A DNA stretch of 33,123 nucleotides from an uncultured Saprospiraceae bacterium (GCA_938015415.1 CALLPK010000044.1:1-33123); one strand, 5' to 3'. Numbered from the stretch's first letter, positions 1-10,586 are shown. Notes: generated from the sequence alone by a model not told the origin. Numbers and translations: made by a program.

Positions 1-139
1 TCCAGGACTAATTCTTCAGGGCTGTATAGGATTAAAATCCTTACTTAGGAAGCCACGGTTTTCCTTGGACGGCTCGATACATCTAATTAAAATGTAACGA
101 TTTTCTCCCGATTTTTCATACTTTTACAAACATACGAGG

Positions 140-180
140 AAGCTTCCGCGCTGACACACTTTATGGGACACTCCCGGAAT
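140..180. repeat. Dispersed 41-bp repeat, copy 1
   Basis: This stretch matches 10680-10720 at about 34 of 41 positions. The shared core runs AAGCTT, then GACACACTTTA, then TCCCGGA. Both copies sit in the same orientation just past the 3' end of a minus-strand gene (the SNF2 helicase here, the sulfatase-like gene at the other site). Read on the minus strand it begins CCGGGAGTGTCCCATAAAG, which loosely recalls an insertion-sequence terminal repeat. That comparison is inference; no transposase is present. Positions 1-139 hold no gene that I can see. Confidence 0.6.
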
Positions 181-194
181 TACTATTAAGTTTT

Positions 195-2699
195 CTATCT
201 CTTTTCCAATTTTTCAAAAAATTGCCCCACCATTTTTAGGGTGTTTTGTAAAAAGTCCTCATTTGCAACTGGAATTTTTATAAAAGTCTTGCCTGATTTC
301 TCGTCCTTTTCAGTAATGTTTTTTACAAAGTCAGCGGTCTTTTCCGGACTCTGTAAAATATTTGCCATCCCCTGGAAAAATGCCATTCCTTGTTCCAGAA
401 TTTCCTGTGGATGGGTAGTGACCCGGGAATGACCCGGTGTTTCTGACTCGGTAGACTCTTGCGGACTTGGGTTTTCAGTGAACGCTGGATCCTGGGGTAC
501 CTCCTGCTCGGCTGGTTTTTGCTGCTCGTCGATTTCTTTTTTTATCTCGTCCATCGAAGCATCGGCGGGAGGAGCCTGGAGAGGTTTTGAGGCAGCACCT
601 TCCGTTAAATCTTCGATCTTTCCCATAAAGCTTGAAAATTTGGATTGGGATAAAAATATGGCATCTTCTCCGTTGTCCAAGACCCCTTTAAACATCGCAT
701 TTTTAAATTTTAAAATACCAAGCATCCGGTGTTCAATCGTATGAGCAGCAACGAGGTTAATCACCTGAACCGGGCGTTTCTGTCCCATTCGATACACGCG
801 TGCAATACGTTGCTCCAGGATGGCTGGATTCCACGGAATATCCAGGTTGACAACTAGCGAAGCAGTTTGTAAATTGAGGCCTACGCCACCTGCATCGGTA
901 GATAAAAATACGCGACATTCGGGATCATCTCGGAAATTGTCCAACAGTGCCTGCCGTTTTTTACTGGGCACGCCGCCGTGTAGATACTGGTAAGGCATAT
1001 TTCGATCTTCGAGTTCCTGAGCGACAATATTATTCATCCGAGCCCATTGACTAAAAATAACCGCTTTTTCTCCTGGATTACAGAAAAACTCTTCCAATAT
1101 GCAAATGAGCTCTGTAATTTTAGTATCAAAACGTGTTTTCTGATCAATTACATAAGTACTGTCACAAACCATCCGCATTTTACTAAGCGCACTCATCAAG
1201 CGTTTACGATCCGGTTCACTCAAAAAATTATATCTTCTCCATTTGGCTACCAACCGTGCTACATAATCCTTTTGTTCGTCGTGTACTTCTCGTTGTTCTT
1301 CCGTCATGGGCACAAGTAAGACCTTGTCTTGTCGCTTCGGAATTTGTCGGAGGACTTGTTTTTTGGTTCTCCGGATCAGCGTGTCGGAAAGTACGGTACT
1401 TATTTCTTTTAGATGATCGTACCCAATTATTTTTCCCGATTTAGGATCGGTGATTTGGTGGTGATCCAGAAAACGATAAAGCGGCCCGAGCTTAAACTGA
1501 TTAATAAACTGCATGATTGAATACAATTCTTCCAAACGGTTTTCAATCGGTGTACCCGTAAGGACAATCGCATAGGGAGACTTTATTTTTTTAATCGCAA
1601 TACTGGTTTTAGCCTTCCAGTTTTTGATGCGTTGTGCTTCGTCCAGGATCACTAAATCGGGTTCTATTTGGTTAAGATATTTTATATCGTTAGCGGCCAT
1701 CCGATAGCCCAGAATCTGATAAAAATCTTCGTTTTCCTTGTATTGTCTCTGACGTTGTAAAATACCTCCTTCTACTACGTGTGCCTTAGATTTAGTAAAT
1801 TTTTCAATTTCGCTTTTCCACTGATATTTCAGGGAAGTTGGACAGACAATAATTACGCGACCAATGTTATAATATTTTTTATAAAATTCGGCCGCCGCAA
1901 TTGCTTGTACCGTTTTTCCAAGACCCATGTCATCGGCCAGCAAACTCCGGCCCGCATTGACAACAAATTGAACACCCGTTTTTTGGTAATCATATAATTT
2001 TATTTTCAACAAAGAATTAAATAAAGGAGCGTCTTTTCCCTTTTTAAATAACCTTTTGTTTTTAGTGATCCGGTTGATGGTGCTTCTTTTTTCTAAAATA
2101 AATTCCAGCGCATCTTCATAACAACGAAAGTCTTTACTGATCGACCGGGCAGCTTCGAGTAGTTTTTCAAATTTTAAATAACCATTGCGACTAAGAATAC
2201 CATCTTTTGTAAAATAATTCTTTTTTAGTGCCTGAAAATCAGCAGTATCTTTTGTCCCAATACTCATTCTGATCACCCGTTCTTTTCGGTAATCCAAATA
2301 GATGGAAGAGTGGGGTTGTTGATAACCAGCATTAAAAATTTTTCGGTAGCCTCGTTTGCGGGGAAGCTTGCTTAGTGCATATCCCAGATGTTTACAAGTC
2401 CCCAGTTGATTGGTTTTAAAATCAAGACAGGCACAAAAATTAGCGCTGTCATCTTTGCTGCGAATGGCTATTTTATATTGACTGCCGGTTTCGGGATTTA
2501 GGATATGAAAGTCCGAAAATATGGGATGCTCGCCAAGATTGGTTAGTTTAAACTTTATCTGTTTACCAAATTGTTTGCGTAGAGCGGCCTGCCATTGATC
2601 CAGTGTGAGATCATCTGGTTTCCGGGTATAGGAAATTTTCTTTTCTTTTTTCTTTTTGCGGCTTTTTTTTATTTTGCGAGTAGCGGTCTGTTTGCTCAT
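195..2699 (-). CDS. SWIM-finger SNF2-family DNA helicase/translocase
   Basis: An ATP-dependent Swi2/Snf2-type double-stranded DNA translocase of 834 residues. The N-terminus is very basic, with a Lys/Arg run at residues 9-21. A SWIM zinc finger follows (C89, C91, C102, H104; CxC-x10-CxH), as is usual in this bacterial subfamily. The RecA-like core shows Walker A DDMGLGKT (256-263), DEAQ (353-356), TGTP (381-384) and motif VI QRIARVYRMGQ (630-640). The tail from about 700 is Pro/Glu/Ser-rich, low in complexity, and ends in a short helical segment. Bacterial relatives are linked to transcription or DNA repair, but the substrate cannot be told from sequence. A terminator separates it from the upstream RING/TerD gene, so it is probably its own transcription unit. 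Confidence 0.93.
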   Translation of the reverse strand: MSKQTATRKIKKSRKKKKEKKISYTRKPDDLTLDQWQAALRKQFGKQIKFKLTNLGEHPIFSDFHILNPETGSQYKIAIRSKDDSANFCACLDFKTNQLGTCKHLGYALSKLPRKRGYRKIFNAGYQQPHSSIYLDYRKERVIRMSIGTKDTADFQALKKNYFTKDGILSRNGYLKFEKLLEAARSISKDFRCYEDALEFILEKRSTINRITKNKRLFKKGKDAPLFNSLLKIKLYDYQKTGVQFVVNAGRSLLADDMGLGKTVQAIAAAEFYKKYYNIGRVIIVCPTSLKYQWKSEIEKFTKSKAHVVEGGILQRQRQYKENEDFYQILGYRMAANDIKYLNQIEPDLVILDEAQRIKNWKAKTSIAIKKIKSPYAIVLTGTPIENRLEELYSIMQFINQFKLGPLYRFLDHHQITDPKSGKIIGYDHLKEISTVLSDTLIRRTKKQVLRQIPKRQDKVLLVPMTEEQREVHDEQKDYVARLVAKWRRYNFLSEPDRKRLMSALSKMRMVCDSTYVIDQKTRFDTKITELICILEEFFCNPGEKAVIFSQWARMNNIVAQELEDRNMPYQYLHGGVPSKKRQALLDNFRDDPECRVFLSTDAGGVGLNLQTASLVVNLDIPWNPAILEQRIARVYRMGQKRPVQVINLVAAHTIEHRMLGILKFKNAMFKGVLDNGEDAIFLSQSKFSSFMGKIEDLTEGAASKPLQAPPADASMDEIKKEIDEQQKPAEQEVPQDPAFTENPSPQESTESETPGHSRVTTHPQEILEQGMAFFQGMANILQSPEKTADFVKNITEKDEKSGKTFIKIPVANEDFLQNTLKMVGQFFEKLEKR

Positions 2700-2773
2700 G
2701 AGTTAGTTGTTTTATCAGTTAGCCAAGATACAAAACAAAATAGATAAATATTCTCTGAAATGGGGTCTAATTT

Positions 2774-2807
2774 AAAAAACGGTCTACATTCCATGATGCA
2801 GACCGTT
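2774..2807 (-). terminator. Rho-independent terminator of the RING/TerD gene
   Basis: Arms at 2778-2789 and 2796-2807 form a 12-bp stem with one G-U pair and a 6-nt loop. On the minus strand it is followed by a run of six Ts. It lies between the stop of the RING/TerD gene and the start of the SNF2 helicase, so it should largely uncouple the two. Confidence 0.8.
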
Positions 2808-2844
2808 CTTATTAAACAACTTCATTATTTGATAGCACCTCAAT

Positions 2845-5085
2845 CTAATCTCCCAGCAACAGCCCACTCACCGCCGCATTATTACAAGCCCATTTCATAT
2901 CGTACACCTCATCCGCTTTCGCCGGATCAGTCACGACATTCATTGCCTGGCATTTGGCCTTCAACGTTAAAAGGTCGCCAATTTTTAACTTGGCGTCTAA
3001 TTTTTGCAGAAAACTTTCTACCATTTCTGTAGATATATTTTGGACAACCTGACCACCGAATTCCATTTCTAACCAAAGAACAGAACGGGCGGCCACGTCG
3101 AGTATTCCAAAAGCCATTCCTTTTGCGAGTCCTCCTTTAATCCGCACTTGATGCTGAACGGAAGTTGGATTATACGCCACGCCACTATTTGAAATTTTCA
3201 TTGGTGACTCACTGTTCATCCAGCCAACCACCAAATTAGGCGACAGGCTACCATTCGAATAAGCATTACACGTAAATGTTACGTAACGTGCTCCCAGTTT
3301 TTCCAGCTGTAATAAATTTACGTCAATATATTCTGCCGTACCCACTTTTTCAGGAATAGACTGAATATCTCCACTGTGCTGACATCCGGCAATGGTTAAC
3401 TTGGAATAAGAACAATATTCAACCCGCTTTGCGTAAGCTACCGAACAACTCAAATCCATGTCCAAATGTTGAGCCGGTAAGCCAGCGCCCCATTGCATAA
3501 ACAAACGAACCGTATCTCCCAAAACTGGAAAACGAGTTCCCATCAATGCTTCTGGTAAATCCTGAATCTGCGCACTTCGATCACCAATCGCTACCGGAAT
3601 GCCAAATAATCCTTCGTCAATATAGATGGATCGATGCTCATTTTTTTCTGCGGTAAACCGCTGCTCAATTTTTGACAACGTCAATTCCTGAATCGCTTCC
3701 TTCATCTCCTTTAGTTGTTCACCACTATAAAGGTTCACCATTTTATTGGTAGGAATCTGTTTGTTGATCCCACCTAAAGGTTTTACCGTACGATTTCCTT
3801 TTTTGGTAAAATAAAGGTCTGCGTACATATTCAAAGTGAAAATCAAACGAGCGGGTACCCGGTCCATGATTTGTTGAAAATGTCCAAGCGTCTCTTTATG
3901 ACCGAACCAAAGCATCGTCGAAAACAAAGAACGGGCAAATAGTCCAGGTCGCTGTTTTAGCAACGTAAAGTTATTGGCCGCATCATTTTTTAATTTAAAA
4001 TGATCCACGCGTCCCTGCCATACTTCGTAGTTCTGATGATAGAACGTATCAAGTAATTCCCGCAACTGTTCGTAGCCTTTACGCTTACTAAGTTCGCCCA
4101 GTCGTAGCGCACGGATAACCCGTACCCAAATACCTCGCTTGGGATGCATCTGTGCACACTGCGTGGCAATATCCATCGGAATTTTATTGATCCAGCGTGC
4201 GTACATCTTCGCTTCGGTACGGGTGAATTTTAATTTTAAATTTTTTACGGATTTAACCTTTGTAACAGCACTCGTATCCAGAGAAGCGCGAAAATGACGC
4301 GCATTTTTGGTCACTCTTTTAGCAATTACTTTGGGCTCAATGATTTGTAAATATCCCGTATGTTTAAACCATAAGTACCGAAGTACATCAGTAGGATTTT
4401 GAAAATAAATACCTGCTTCTGCTGTTTTTTTAGCTTCTACCAACGCGTCAATGACGAGCATTTTTGTCTCTTTGATTGAAATCTCTGCGTCAGCAGGCAG
4501 GCTAAATTCCTTCAGATAAATTTTTAAATTATCTGCCTGAGTAGCACTTAATGCCACGGGCGATGTTAATAAGCTCACCGCATACTTCGTCAAATCTACT
4601 TCGGTCCACAGATCCAGTGTTTTTACTTTATCTACTTTGTAATCCAAATCTGAAAACGTAAATGGCGTACCGCAAAAAGGACATCCATTGTACCGTTCTA
4701 AAGGAAAAGTATTAGCGGGAATATGGTGACCACAAGCAAGCGTTGTTCCGGAAAAGCCAGGAAAGGTATTCGCAACGGCGGTTTTTAAATGATCTAAAAA
4801 AGATTCTCCCGTAGGGATGTCCCAGTTACGAATCAGTGGTGTCCAGTTTTTGTCAACGTTGGTAACTTCCCGTAACGTTTGCAGAATCGCCATTTTATCA
4901 GCGGCATTAACTTGATTAATGGCCCGCAATAAATTTTCGGAAAACCCGTAACCCAGTTCTGCGCAGTTGGCAACCAGTACCGCGGTGGTTTCACTCATGG
5001 TAAAATCTGCTTCTGAATTATTTTTTAATTCAGGTAAGTAAATAGCATTTTGTCGCAGGGACAATTTTATTAATTCAGTTTTCAT
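2845..5085 (-). CDS. RING-like finger / TerD-like domain protein (MXAN_6230/SCO0854-like)
   Basis: A 746-residue cytosolic protein with no signal peptide. At 118-138 is a compact RING-like zinc site: C118, H120 (or H121), C135 and C138 in CPFCG. This resembles the prokaryotic RING family 4 type and supplies ligands for only one zinc. Residues about 220-430 are helical and unassigned. The C-terminal part (about 510-690) looks like a TerD fold: the DMDLS motif (542-546), HSGD (570-573) and EYIDV (585-589) match the metal-binding signature of TerD proteins. The overall plan fits proteins that databases call MXAN_6230/SCO0854 family RING domain proteins; I assign this from memory of the architecture. 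The gene lies 287 bp downstream of rtcB on the same strand, which suggests a shared role in an RNA-damage or stress response. Biochemical activity is unknown. Confidence 0.65.
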   Translation of the reverse strand: MKTELIKLSLRQNAIYLPELKNNSEADFTMSETTAVLVANCAELGYGFSENLLRAINQVNAADKMAILQTLREVTNVDKNWTPLIRNWDIPTGESFLDHLKTAVANTFPGFSGTTLACGHHIPANTFPLERYNGCPFCGTPFTFSDLDYKVDKVKTLDLWTEVDLTKYAVSLLTSPVALSATQADNLKIYLKEFSLPADAEISIKETKMLVIDALVEAKKTAEAGIYFQNPTDVLRYLWFKHTGYLQIIEPKVIAKRVTKNARHFRASLDTSAVTKVKSVKNLKLKFTRTEAKMYARWINKIPMDIATQCAQMHPKRGIWVRVIRALRLGELSKRKGYEQLRELLDTFYHQNYEVWQGRVDHFKLKNDAANNFTLLKQRPGLFARSLFSTMLWFGHKETLGHFQQIMDRVPARLIFTLNMYADLYFTKKGNRTVKPLGGINKQIPTNKMVNLYSGEQLKEMKEAIQELTLSKIEQRFTAEKNEHRSIYIDEGLFGIPVAIGDRSAQIQDLPEALMGTRFPVLGDTVRLFMQWGAGLPAQHLDMDLSCSVAYAKRVEYCSYSKLTIAGCQHSGDIQSIPEKVGTAEYIDVNLLQLEKLGARYVTFTCNAYSNGSLSPNLVVGWMNSESPMKISNSGVAYNPTSVQHQVRIKGGLAKGMAFGILDVAARSVLWLEMEFGGQVVQNISTEMVESFLQKLDAKLKIGDLLTLKAKCQAMNVVTDPAKADEVYDMKWACNNAAVSGLLLGD

Positions 5086-5372
5086 ATTTTTTTTGTAAAA
5101 AAGGTAATTGAAAACCTCTATTCAAGCCGGTCTTAACCGCATCTTGATCCAATATAGAAGTAAGGCTTTCTTGACCCTTAATTAGATAATTGATCAACTT
5201 CGAGATGGATTCGAACCATAAGTACCAATTGAAGTAAGCTGATCTTGACCTTGTTATTTTTAAAAAAAAGTGCAGGTAATTAAAAAAGTAAGTTCTGGTA
5301 GTTGGATAGTTTGGAGTAACTCATTTTTGACCTGCCTAAATTATTTCACTAAGCAAAATAATTTTTCTCTTT
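5086..5372. other. Gap between rtcB and the RING/TerD gene, with decayed direct repeat
   Basis: No open frame of note. An imperfect direct repeat is visible: 5149-5179 and 5225-5253 share CCAAT, GAAGTAAG and CTTGACC in the same order. A perfect 9-bp AT-rich inverted repeat (5338-5346 and 5356-5364) sits just past the rtcB stop and could weakly mark its transcript end. The gap is long for a tight operon, so the RING/TerD gene may have its own promoter here. Confidence 0.45.
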
Positions 5373-6920
<1,548 letters not shown>

Positions 6921-6927
6921 TATATTA

Positions 6928-6935
6928 CAAAGATG
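6928..6935 (-). promoter_or_regulatory. Candidate -7 box for rtcB
   Basis: The minus strand reads CATCTTTG, 7 of 8 matches to the Bacteroidota consensus TAnnTTTG. No convincing TTTG -33 element lies at the usual spacing. If used, the transcript would start near 6921 and carry the long hairpin in a leader of roughly 140 nt. Confidence 0.35.
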
Positions 6936-6940
6936 GGATA

Positions 6941-6967
6941 CTACTGCGCAATCATTTTGCGTAGTAG
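6941..6967. promoter_or_regulatory. Operator-like dyad between rtcB and the WYL gene
   Basis: CTACTGCGCAA (6941-6951) and TTGCGTAGTAG (6957-6967) form an 11-bp inverted repeat with one mismatch and a 5-nt spacer. It lies next to the candidate rtcB -7 box and overlaps the candidate WYL -7 box (TCATTTTG, 6952-6959). That is the expected place for a dimeric autoregulator acting on both genes. WYL regulators often bind such dyads; the binding itself is inference. Confidence 0.6.
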
Positions 6968-6989
6968 AAAATATTTTTTAAATTTGTTA

Positions 6990-8000
6990 ATGGCACAGAA
7001 TAAAAACGCGCTAATTCGCTATAAAACGATTGATCAATGTTTGCAGAATAGCTATCGGCAGTGGACGCTGGAAGATTTGATTACTGCTTGTTCGGATGCA
7101 TTATATGAGTATGAGAATAAGCATACGAATGTCTCCAAGCGTACCGTGCAGCTTGATATTCAGTTGATGCGTAGTGATAAACTGGGATATAACGCCCCGA
7201 TCGAGGTCTATGATAAAAAGTATTACCGGTACGGTGATCCAAATTATTCGATTACCAATATTCCCTTGACGGAAAATGATATGGGGATTTTGTCGGAGAC
7301 GGTGGAGATGCTCAGGCAATTTAAAGATTTCTCTTTGTTCTCAGAATTAGGTGGGATTATTCAGCGGCTAGAGGATAAAGTATATTCCGAAAAAACGAAT
7401 CAGGCGGCGATTATTCATTTGGATAAAAACGAAAATTTAAAAGGACTGGAGTTTTTGGATCAGCTTTACCAGGCAATCTTAAAAAAAATTTGTTTAAAAT
7501 TAAATTACCAATCTTTTAAAGCGCGGACACCTACGGAAATTATTTTTCATCCTTTTATTTTAAAAGAATTTAACAATCGTTGGTTCTTAATTGGCAAAAA
7601 AAATCGACAGGAGCAAATATTAACCTTAGCCCTGGATCGGATTATTTCGGTCACCTTAGACTTGAAAACCCGATACCGAAATGATAATTTTAACGGAGAT
7701 ATATACTACAAAAATACAATTGGAGTGACGGTGCTGAATGAAGATAATATAGAAGTGGTCATTTTAAAAGTGGATCGCCGAAACGCACCTTATGTGTTAA
7801 CCAAACCGTTTCATCATTCTCAGCAGGTACTGGAAAAATTTAAAGATGGTAGTGTGACAATCAGCCTGACCGTGCACCATAATTTCGAATTAGAGAGATT
7901 GATCCTGGGTTTTGGAGCTGCTATTGAAGTAATTAAGCCCCGTCGACTCCGAAACCGTATCAAACAAAATTTAAAATATAATCTTGCGCAGTACGGGTAG
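6990..8000 (+). CDS. WYL-domain transcriptional regulator
   Basis: A 336-residue cytosolic DNA-binding protein. The N-terminal 90 residues hold a helix-turn-helix region beginning ALIRYKTIDQCL and containing SKRTVQLDIQLM. The WYL domain (about residues 145-290) includes RWFLIGKK, where the signature Tyr is Phe, and ends in a C-terminal extension with QVLEKF and FELERLILGFG. WYL domains bind nucleic-acid or nucleotide ligands and control stress and defence genes. I chose the ATG at 6990 because family members start close to the ALIRYKTID segment and because an in-frame ATG at 6933 would place the operator dyad inside the coding region. It is divergent from rtcB and is its most likely regulator. 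Confidence 0.88.
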   Translation: MAQNKNALIRYKTIDQCLQNSYRQWTLEDLITACSDALYEYENKHTNVSKRTVQLDIQLMRSDKLGYNAPIEVYDKKYYRYGDPNYSITNIPLTENDMGILSETVEMLRQFKDFSLFSELGGIIQRLEDKVYSEKTNQAAIIHLDKNENLKGLEFLDQLYQAILKKICLKLNYQSFKARTPTEIIFHPFILKEFNNRWFLIGKKNRQEQILTLALDRIISVTLDLKTRYRNDNFNGDIYYKNTIGVTVLNEDNIEVVILKVDRRNAPYVLTKPFHHSQQVLEKFKDGSVTISLTVHHNFELERLILGFGAAIEVIKPRRLRNRIKQNLKYNLAQYG

Positions 8001-8034
8001 AGATCGTACCGCAAAGATAATTCATTAAATGTAT

Positions 8035-8637
8035 CTATACTGCTCCCAGATAAATATCAAAAGTAACCGCCAAATTTCCCTGCGTATCTTCCAGTGCAAT
8101 CGGTAGAATTCTACGCGTTGCTTTTTCCTGCGAAGCCCACCGATCCTTTTCAATATGTGGATCACCCTGGAAATATAATTGAGAAACCAGTTCTCGACTA
8201 TTTTTTTCGGTAACCCGAAAATGGATATGGGCAGGACGGTAAAGTTGTCCATTCAGATACTTGCCGGGTAAAATAGTTTTAAAAGAATACTTTCCATTTT
8301 GATCACTATACCACTTACCTCGCTGCCGAAAAGCGCTGGAATCATTATCGTATTCGCCTTCGGTATTGCAATGCCAAATTTCAACCAGTGTGTTAGGCAG
8401 CGGCGTGACACAATCAGCACCGTAGACGGTACCTTGCAAAGTAATCACCGAGCCAGATAATCCAGCATAAGTCAGATCCTGTCGCAACGGAGCTTCTGCC
8501 CGATAAAAAGGACCGAGAATATCATTGGTCGTGTCACAGTCTCCCACAAAACCATCCTCCCCTTTTTTTACCATTCCAAAAGCGGAGATACTACAAATAG
8601 CAAGGGTCGTCTTTTTAAGGAAGTCTTTCCGTCGCAT
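8035..8637 (-). CDS. Secreted intradiol dioxygenase-like protein
   Basis: A 200-residue protein of the intradiol ring-cleavage dioxygenase fold (non-haem Fe(III), aromatic vicinal diols such as catechols). The N-terminus RRKDFLKK followed by a hydrophobic stretch resembles a Tat signal. All four iron ligands expected from protocatechuate dioxygenase can be placed: Y96 (GEY), Y127 (LPGKY), H137 and H139 (RPAHIHF). GPFY at 42-45 is also typical. It is shorter than full catechol dioxygenases because it lacks their N-terminal helical domain, like other extracytoplasmic single-domain members. The natural substrate is unknown. It is convergent with the WYL gene and has no catabolic genes next to it. 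Confidence 0.85.
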   Translation of the reverse strand: MRRKDFLKKTTLAICSISAFGMVKKGEDGFVGDCDTTNDILGPFYRAEAPLRQDLTYAGLSGSVITLQGTVYGADCVTPLPNTLVEIWHCNTEGEYDNDSSAFRQRGKWYSDQNGKYSFKTILPGKYLNGQLYRPAHIHFRVTEKNSRELVSQLYFQGDPHIEKDRWASQEKATRRILPIALEDTQGNLAVTFDIYLGAV

Positions 8638-8842
8638 AAAATTGATTTTTTTTTAGGTAAAAAATTAATGGATTGATAATCAGAGGAGTAACCGTATTAT
8701 AACGTAAAGAAAAACACTTTGTTGTTCTAAAATATTTTAAGCTATTATGACGTTGGATGGTTTGATTTTAAGGAACATTTTCTACTAAAATCAGTATAAC
8801 GATTTTCACTTTATTGAATAATTTTTCAAAAAAACACACAGA

Positions 8843-9247
8843 ATGAAAAAAATCACATTTAATTTAAGTTTTTATTTACTGTTATTAGCCGTCTCAATGG
8901 TTGCTTTTTCAGGTTGTAAAGATGATGACGACGAGCCGAACAAAGCAGACTTTATTGGTGCTTATAACGTTTCAGAAGTATGTGACGGTGTAACTTATAC
9001 CTATAGTTTGAGCATTGCGGATGTCACCAGTAGTGACGATGGAGTAACGATCACTAATTTATGGGATTGGGAAGAAGTGATGGATGCAACGATCAATGGA
9101 AGTACTCTTACGATTCCTTCTCAATTGTCTGATGGCATTACTTTCGCTGGTACCGGAGAATTATCGGATAACACACTGGTGATCACCTATACCGCCGCAG
9201 ACAACACTGATTCGGAAAGCTGCGTTGCTACCGCTACCAAGCAGTAG
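8843..9247 (+). CDS. Small lipoprotein of unknown function
   Basis: A 134-residue predicted lipoprotein. A hydrophobic signal ends in the lipobox FSGC with C25 as the lipidated Cys, followed by an acidic stretch KDDDDE. The rest is rich in beta-prone Thr, Ile and Val segments (TYTYSLSIAD, TLTIPSQL, TLVITYTA), suggesting a small beta barrel or sandwich. Two Cys (about 47 and 127) could form a disulphide. I do not recognise the family. A strong terminator follows directly, so it is probably expressed alone. Confidence 0.8.
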   Translation: MKKITFNLSFYLLLLAVSMVAFSGCKDDDDEPNKADFIGAYNVSEVCDGVTYTYSLSIADVTSSDDGVTITNLWDWEEVMDATINGSTLTIPSQLSDGITFAGTGELSDNTLVITYTAADNTDSESCVATATKQ

Positions 9248-9279
9248 ATTGCGAGAAAATATTATCCTACTCAGATCAG

Positions 9280-9313
9280 GAGCTTTCGTTGATAACGAAG
9301 GCTCTTTTTGTTT
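9280..9313 (+). terminator. Rho-independent terminator after the small lipoprotein
   Basis: Arms 9280-9290 and 9294-9304 form an 11-bp stem (one G-T wobble) with a 3-nt loop, followed by TTTTTGTTT. Confidence 0.85.
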
Positions 9314-9365
9314 AATTTGCATCCGTTAAGCAAACATTGTACCCACCATAAGCATTTAGTACTAC

Positions 9366-10586
9366 ATGGATTCATTTACACAGATAGCCTTAGGCGCAGC
9401 GGTTGGCGAAGCCGTTTTAGGAAAAAAAGTAGGAAACCGGGCCATGGTCTGGGGGGCCGTCGGAGGTACGATTCCCGATCTGGATATTCTGGCTAATTTT
9501 GTTACTGATGAGATGACGGCGCTGGCGTTCCACCGAGGCATTAGTCATTCGTTTTTGTTTGCGGCTACTTTTCCGATCGCGTTGGGATGGCTGGTACATC
9601 GCCTGTATGAAAGTGGCATTTACAAAACTAAAGGGTATAAATCACTGGTAATTTTTGGAGCGATGTTGTTTTTTACCGCCGTGGCCACGGTCATTTCTGC
9701 CATTCCGATTTTGACCGGAGGCGATCCATTTTATCCAACGATTATTGGGTTTGTTTTAATAGGAATAGCGTTGGCACATTGGCTCAAAGTGCGCTATTAT
9801 CGGGCGGAGTTAACCGAGGTAAATGCCAGTTGGAAAGACTGGTCGTGGTTGTTGTTTTGGGCGATTTTTACCCATCCGCTGCTAGACTGTTGTACGGCCT
9901 ACGGGACGCAGGTTTTTCAACCATTCTCCGATTACCGGGTGGCACTTAATAATGTTTCGGTGGTTGATCCGATCTATACGTTGCCTTTAATCATCGGTTT
10001 GTGGCTGGCAGCTCGACTCTTTAGAAATTCCCGACTCCGGTCTCTATTTAATTATTTTGGTCTGGGCTTGAGTACCGCTTATCTTATTTTTACTTTTTGG
10101 AATAAAAGCAGAATTGATACAGTTTTTGAAAACACGATGATCCGGGACCAGATTGTTTGGGAGCGCTATATGACCTCACCAACTATTTTTAATAATATAC
10201 TTTGGAATTGTCTGGCGGAAAGTGAGGATGCCTTTTACTACGGAAAATATTCGTTGCTGGATAAAGAACCGATGGTCAATGATTTGGTCAGAATTCCAAA
10301 AGGACACGAAAAATTAGCTGCCTACGAAAATGACGAAACCATCAAGATACTGGAATGGTTTTCTAATGATTATTATAATGTGGTGACGAATAAAAAAGGG
10401 GAATTACAACTCAATGACCTGCGTTTTGGGACGGGGAGTGAAGGCTTAATTTCCGACGAAGATTATATTTTTAAATTTATTTTAGAAGAAAAAAACGGGA
10501 AGATCAGCGCGCATCAAACCCGTGAAAGACAAGAGTCGATTAGTGAGACGTTTGTAACGTTGTGGAAGCGAATTAAAGGTAAGTAA
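9366..10586 (+). CDS. YdjM-family membrane-bound metal-dependent hydrolase
   Basis: A 406-residue inner-membrane protein of the YdjM / LexA-binding putative hydrolase family. The N-terminal half has about six hydrophobic segments and the family's polar motifs: MDSFTQIALGAAVGE at the start, GTIPDLDIL (34-42), FHRGISHSF and, further on, THPLLDCCTAYGT. These Asp and His residues are the presumed metal ligands. The last 150 or so residues are soluble and family-specific. E. coli YdjM is LexA-regulated, but I see no LexA site here. The exact substrate is unknown. Confidence 0.85.
   Translation: MDSFTQIALGAAVGEAVLGKKVGNRAMVWGAVGGTIPDLDILANFVTDEMTALAFHRGISHSFLFAATFPIALGWLVHRLYESGIYKTKGYKSLVIFGAMLFFTAVATVISAIPILTGGDPFYPTIIGFVLIGIALAHWLKVRYYRAELTEVNASWKDWSWLLFWAIFTHPLLDCCTAYGTQVFQPFSDYRVALNNVSVVDPIYTLPLIIGLWLAARLFRNSRLRSLFNYFGLGLSTAYLIFTFWNKSRIDTVFENTMIRDQIVWERYMTSPTIFNNILWNCLAESEDAFYYGKYSLLDKEPMVNDLVRIPKGHEKLAAYENDETIKILEWFSNDYYNVVTNKKGELQLNDLRFGTGSEGLISDEDYIFKFILEEKNGKISAHQTRERQESISETFVTLWKRIKGK

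Noticed and set aside
1-139. Possible gene or RNA at the left edge
   Set aside because: Only short weak inverted repeats are seen; no open frame or RNA fold could be supported.
2760-3032. 90-codon plus-strand frame at the end of the RING/TerD gene
   Set aside because: It overlaps the terminator and the opposite-strand coding end, and its translation is low-complexity with no domain.
5203-5220. tRNA T-loop-like sequence GGTTCGAATCC on the minus strand
   Set aside because: The T stem has a mismatched base pair, and no matching acceptor stem, D arm or anticodon arm is found at the right distances.
6933-6989. Upstream in-frame ATG for the WYL regulator
   Set aside because: It would encode a 19-residue extension that overlaps the operator dyad and the candidate -7 boxes; family members start near ALIRYKTID.
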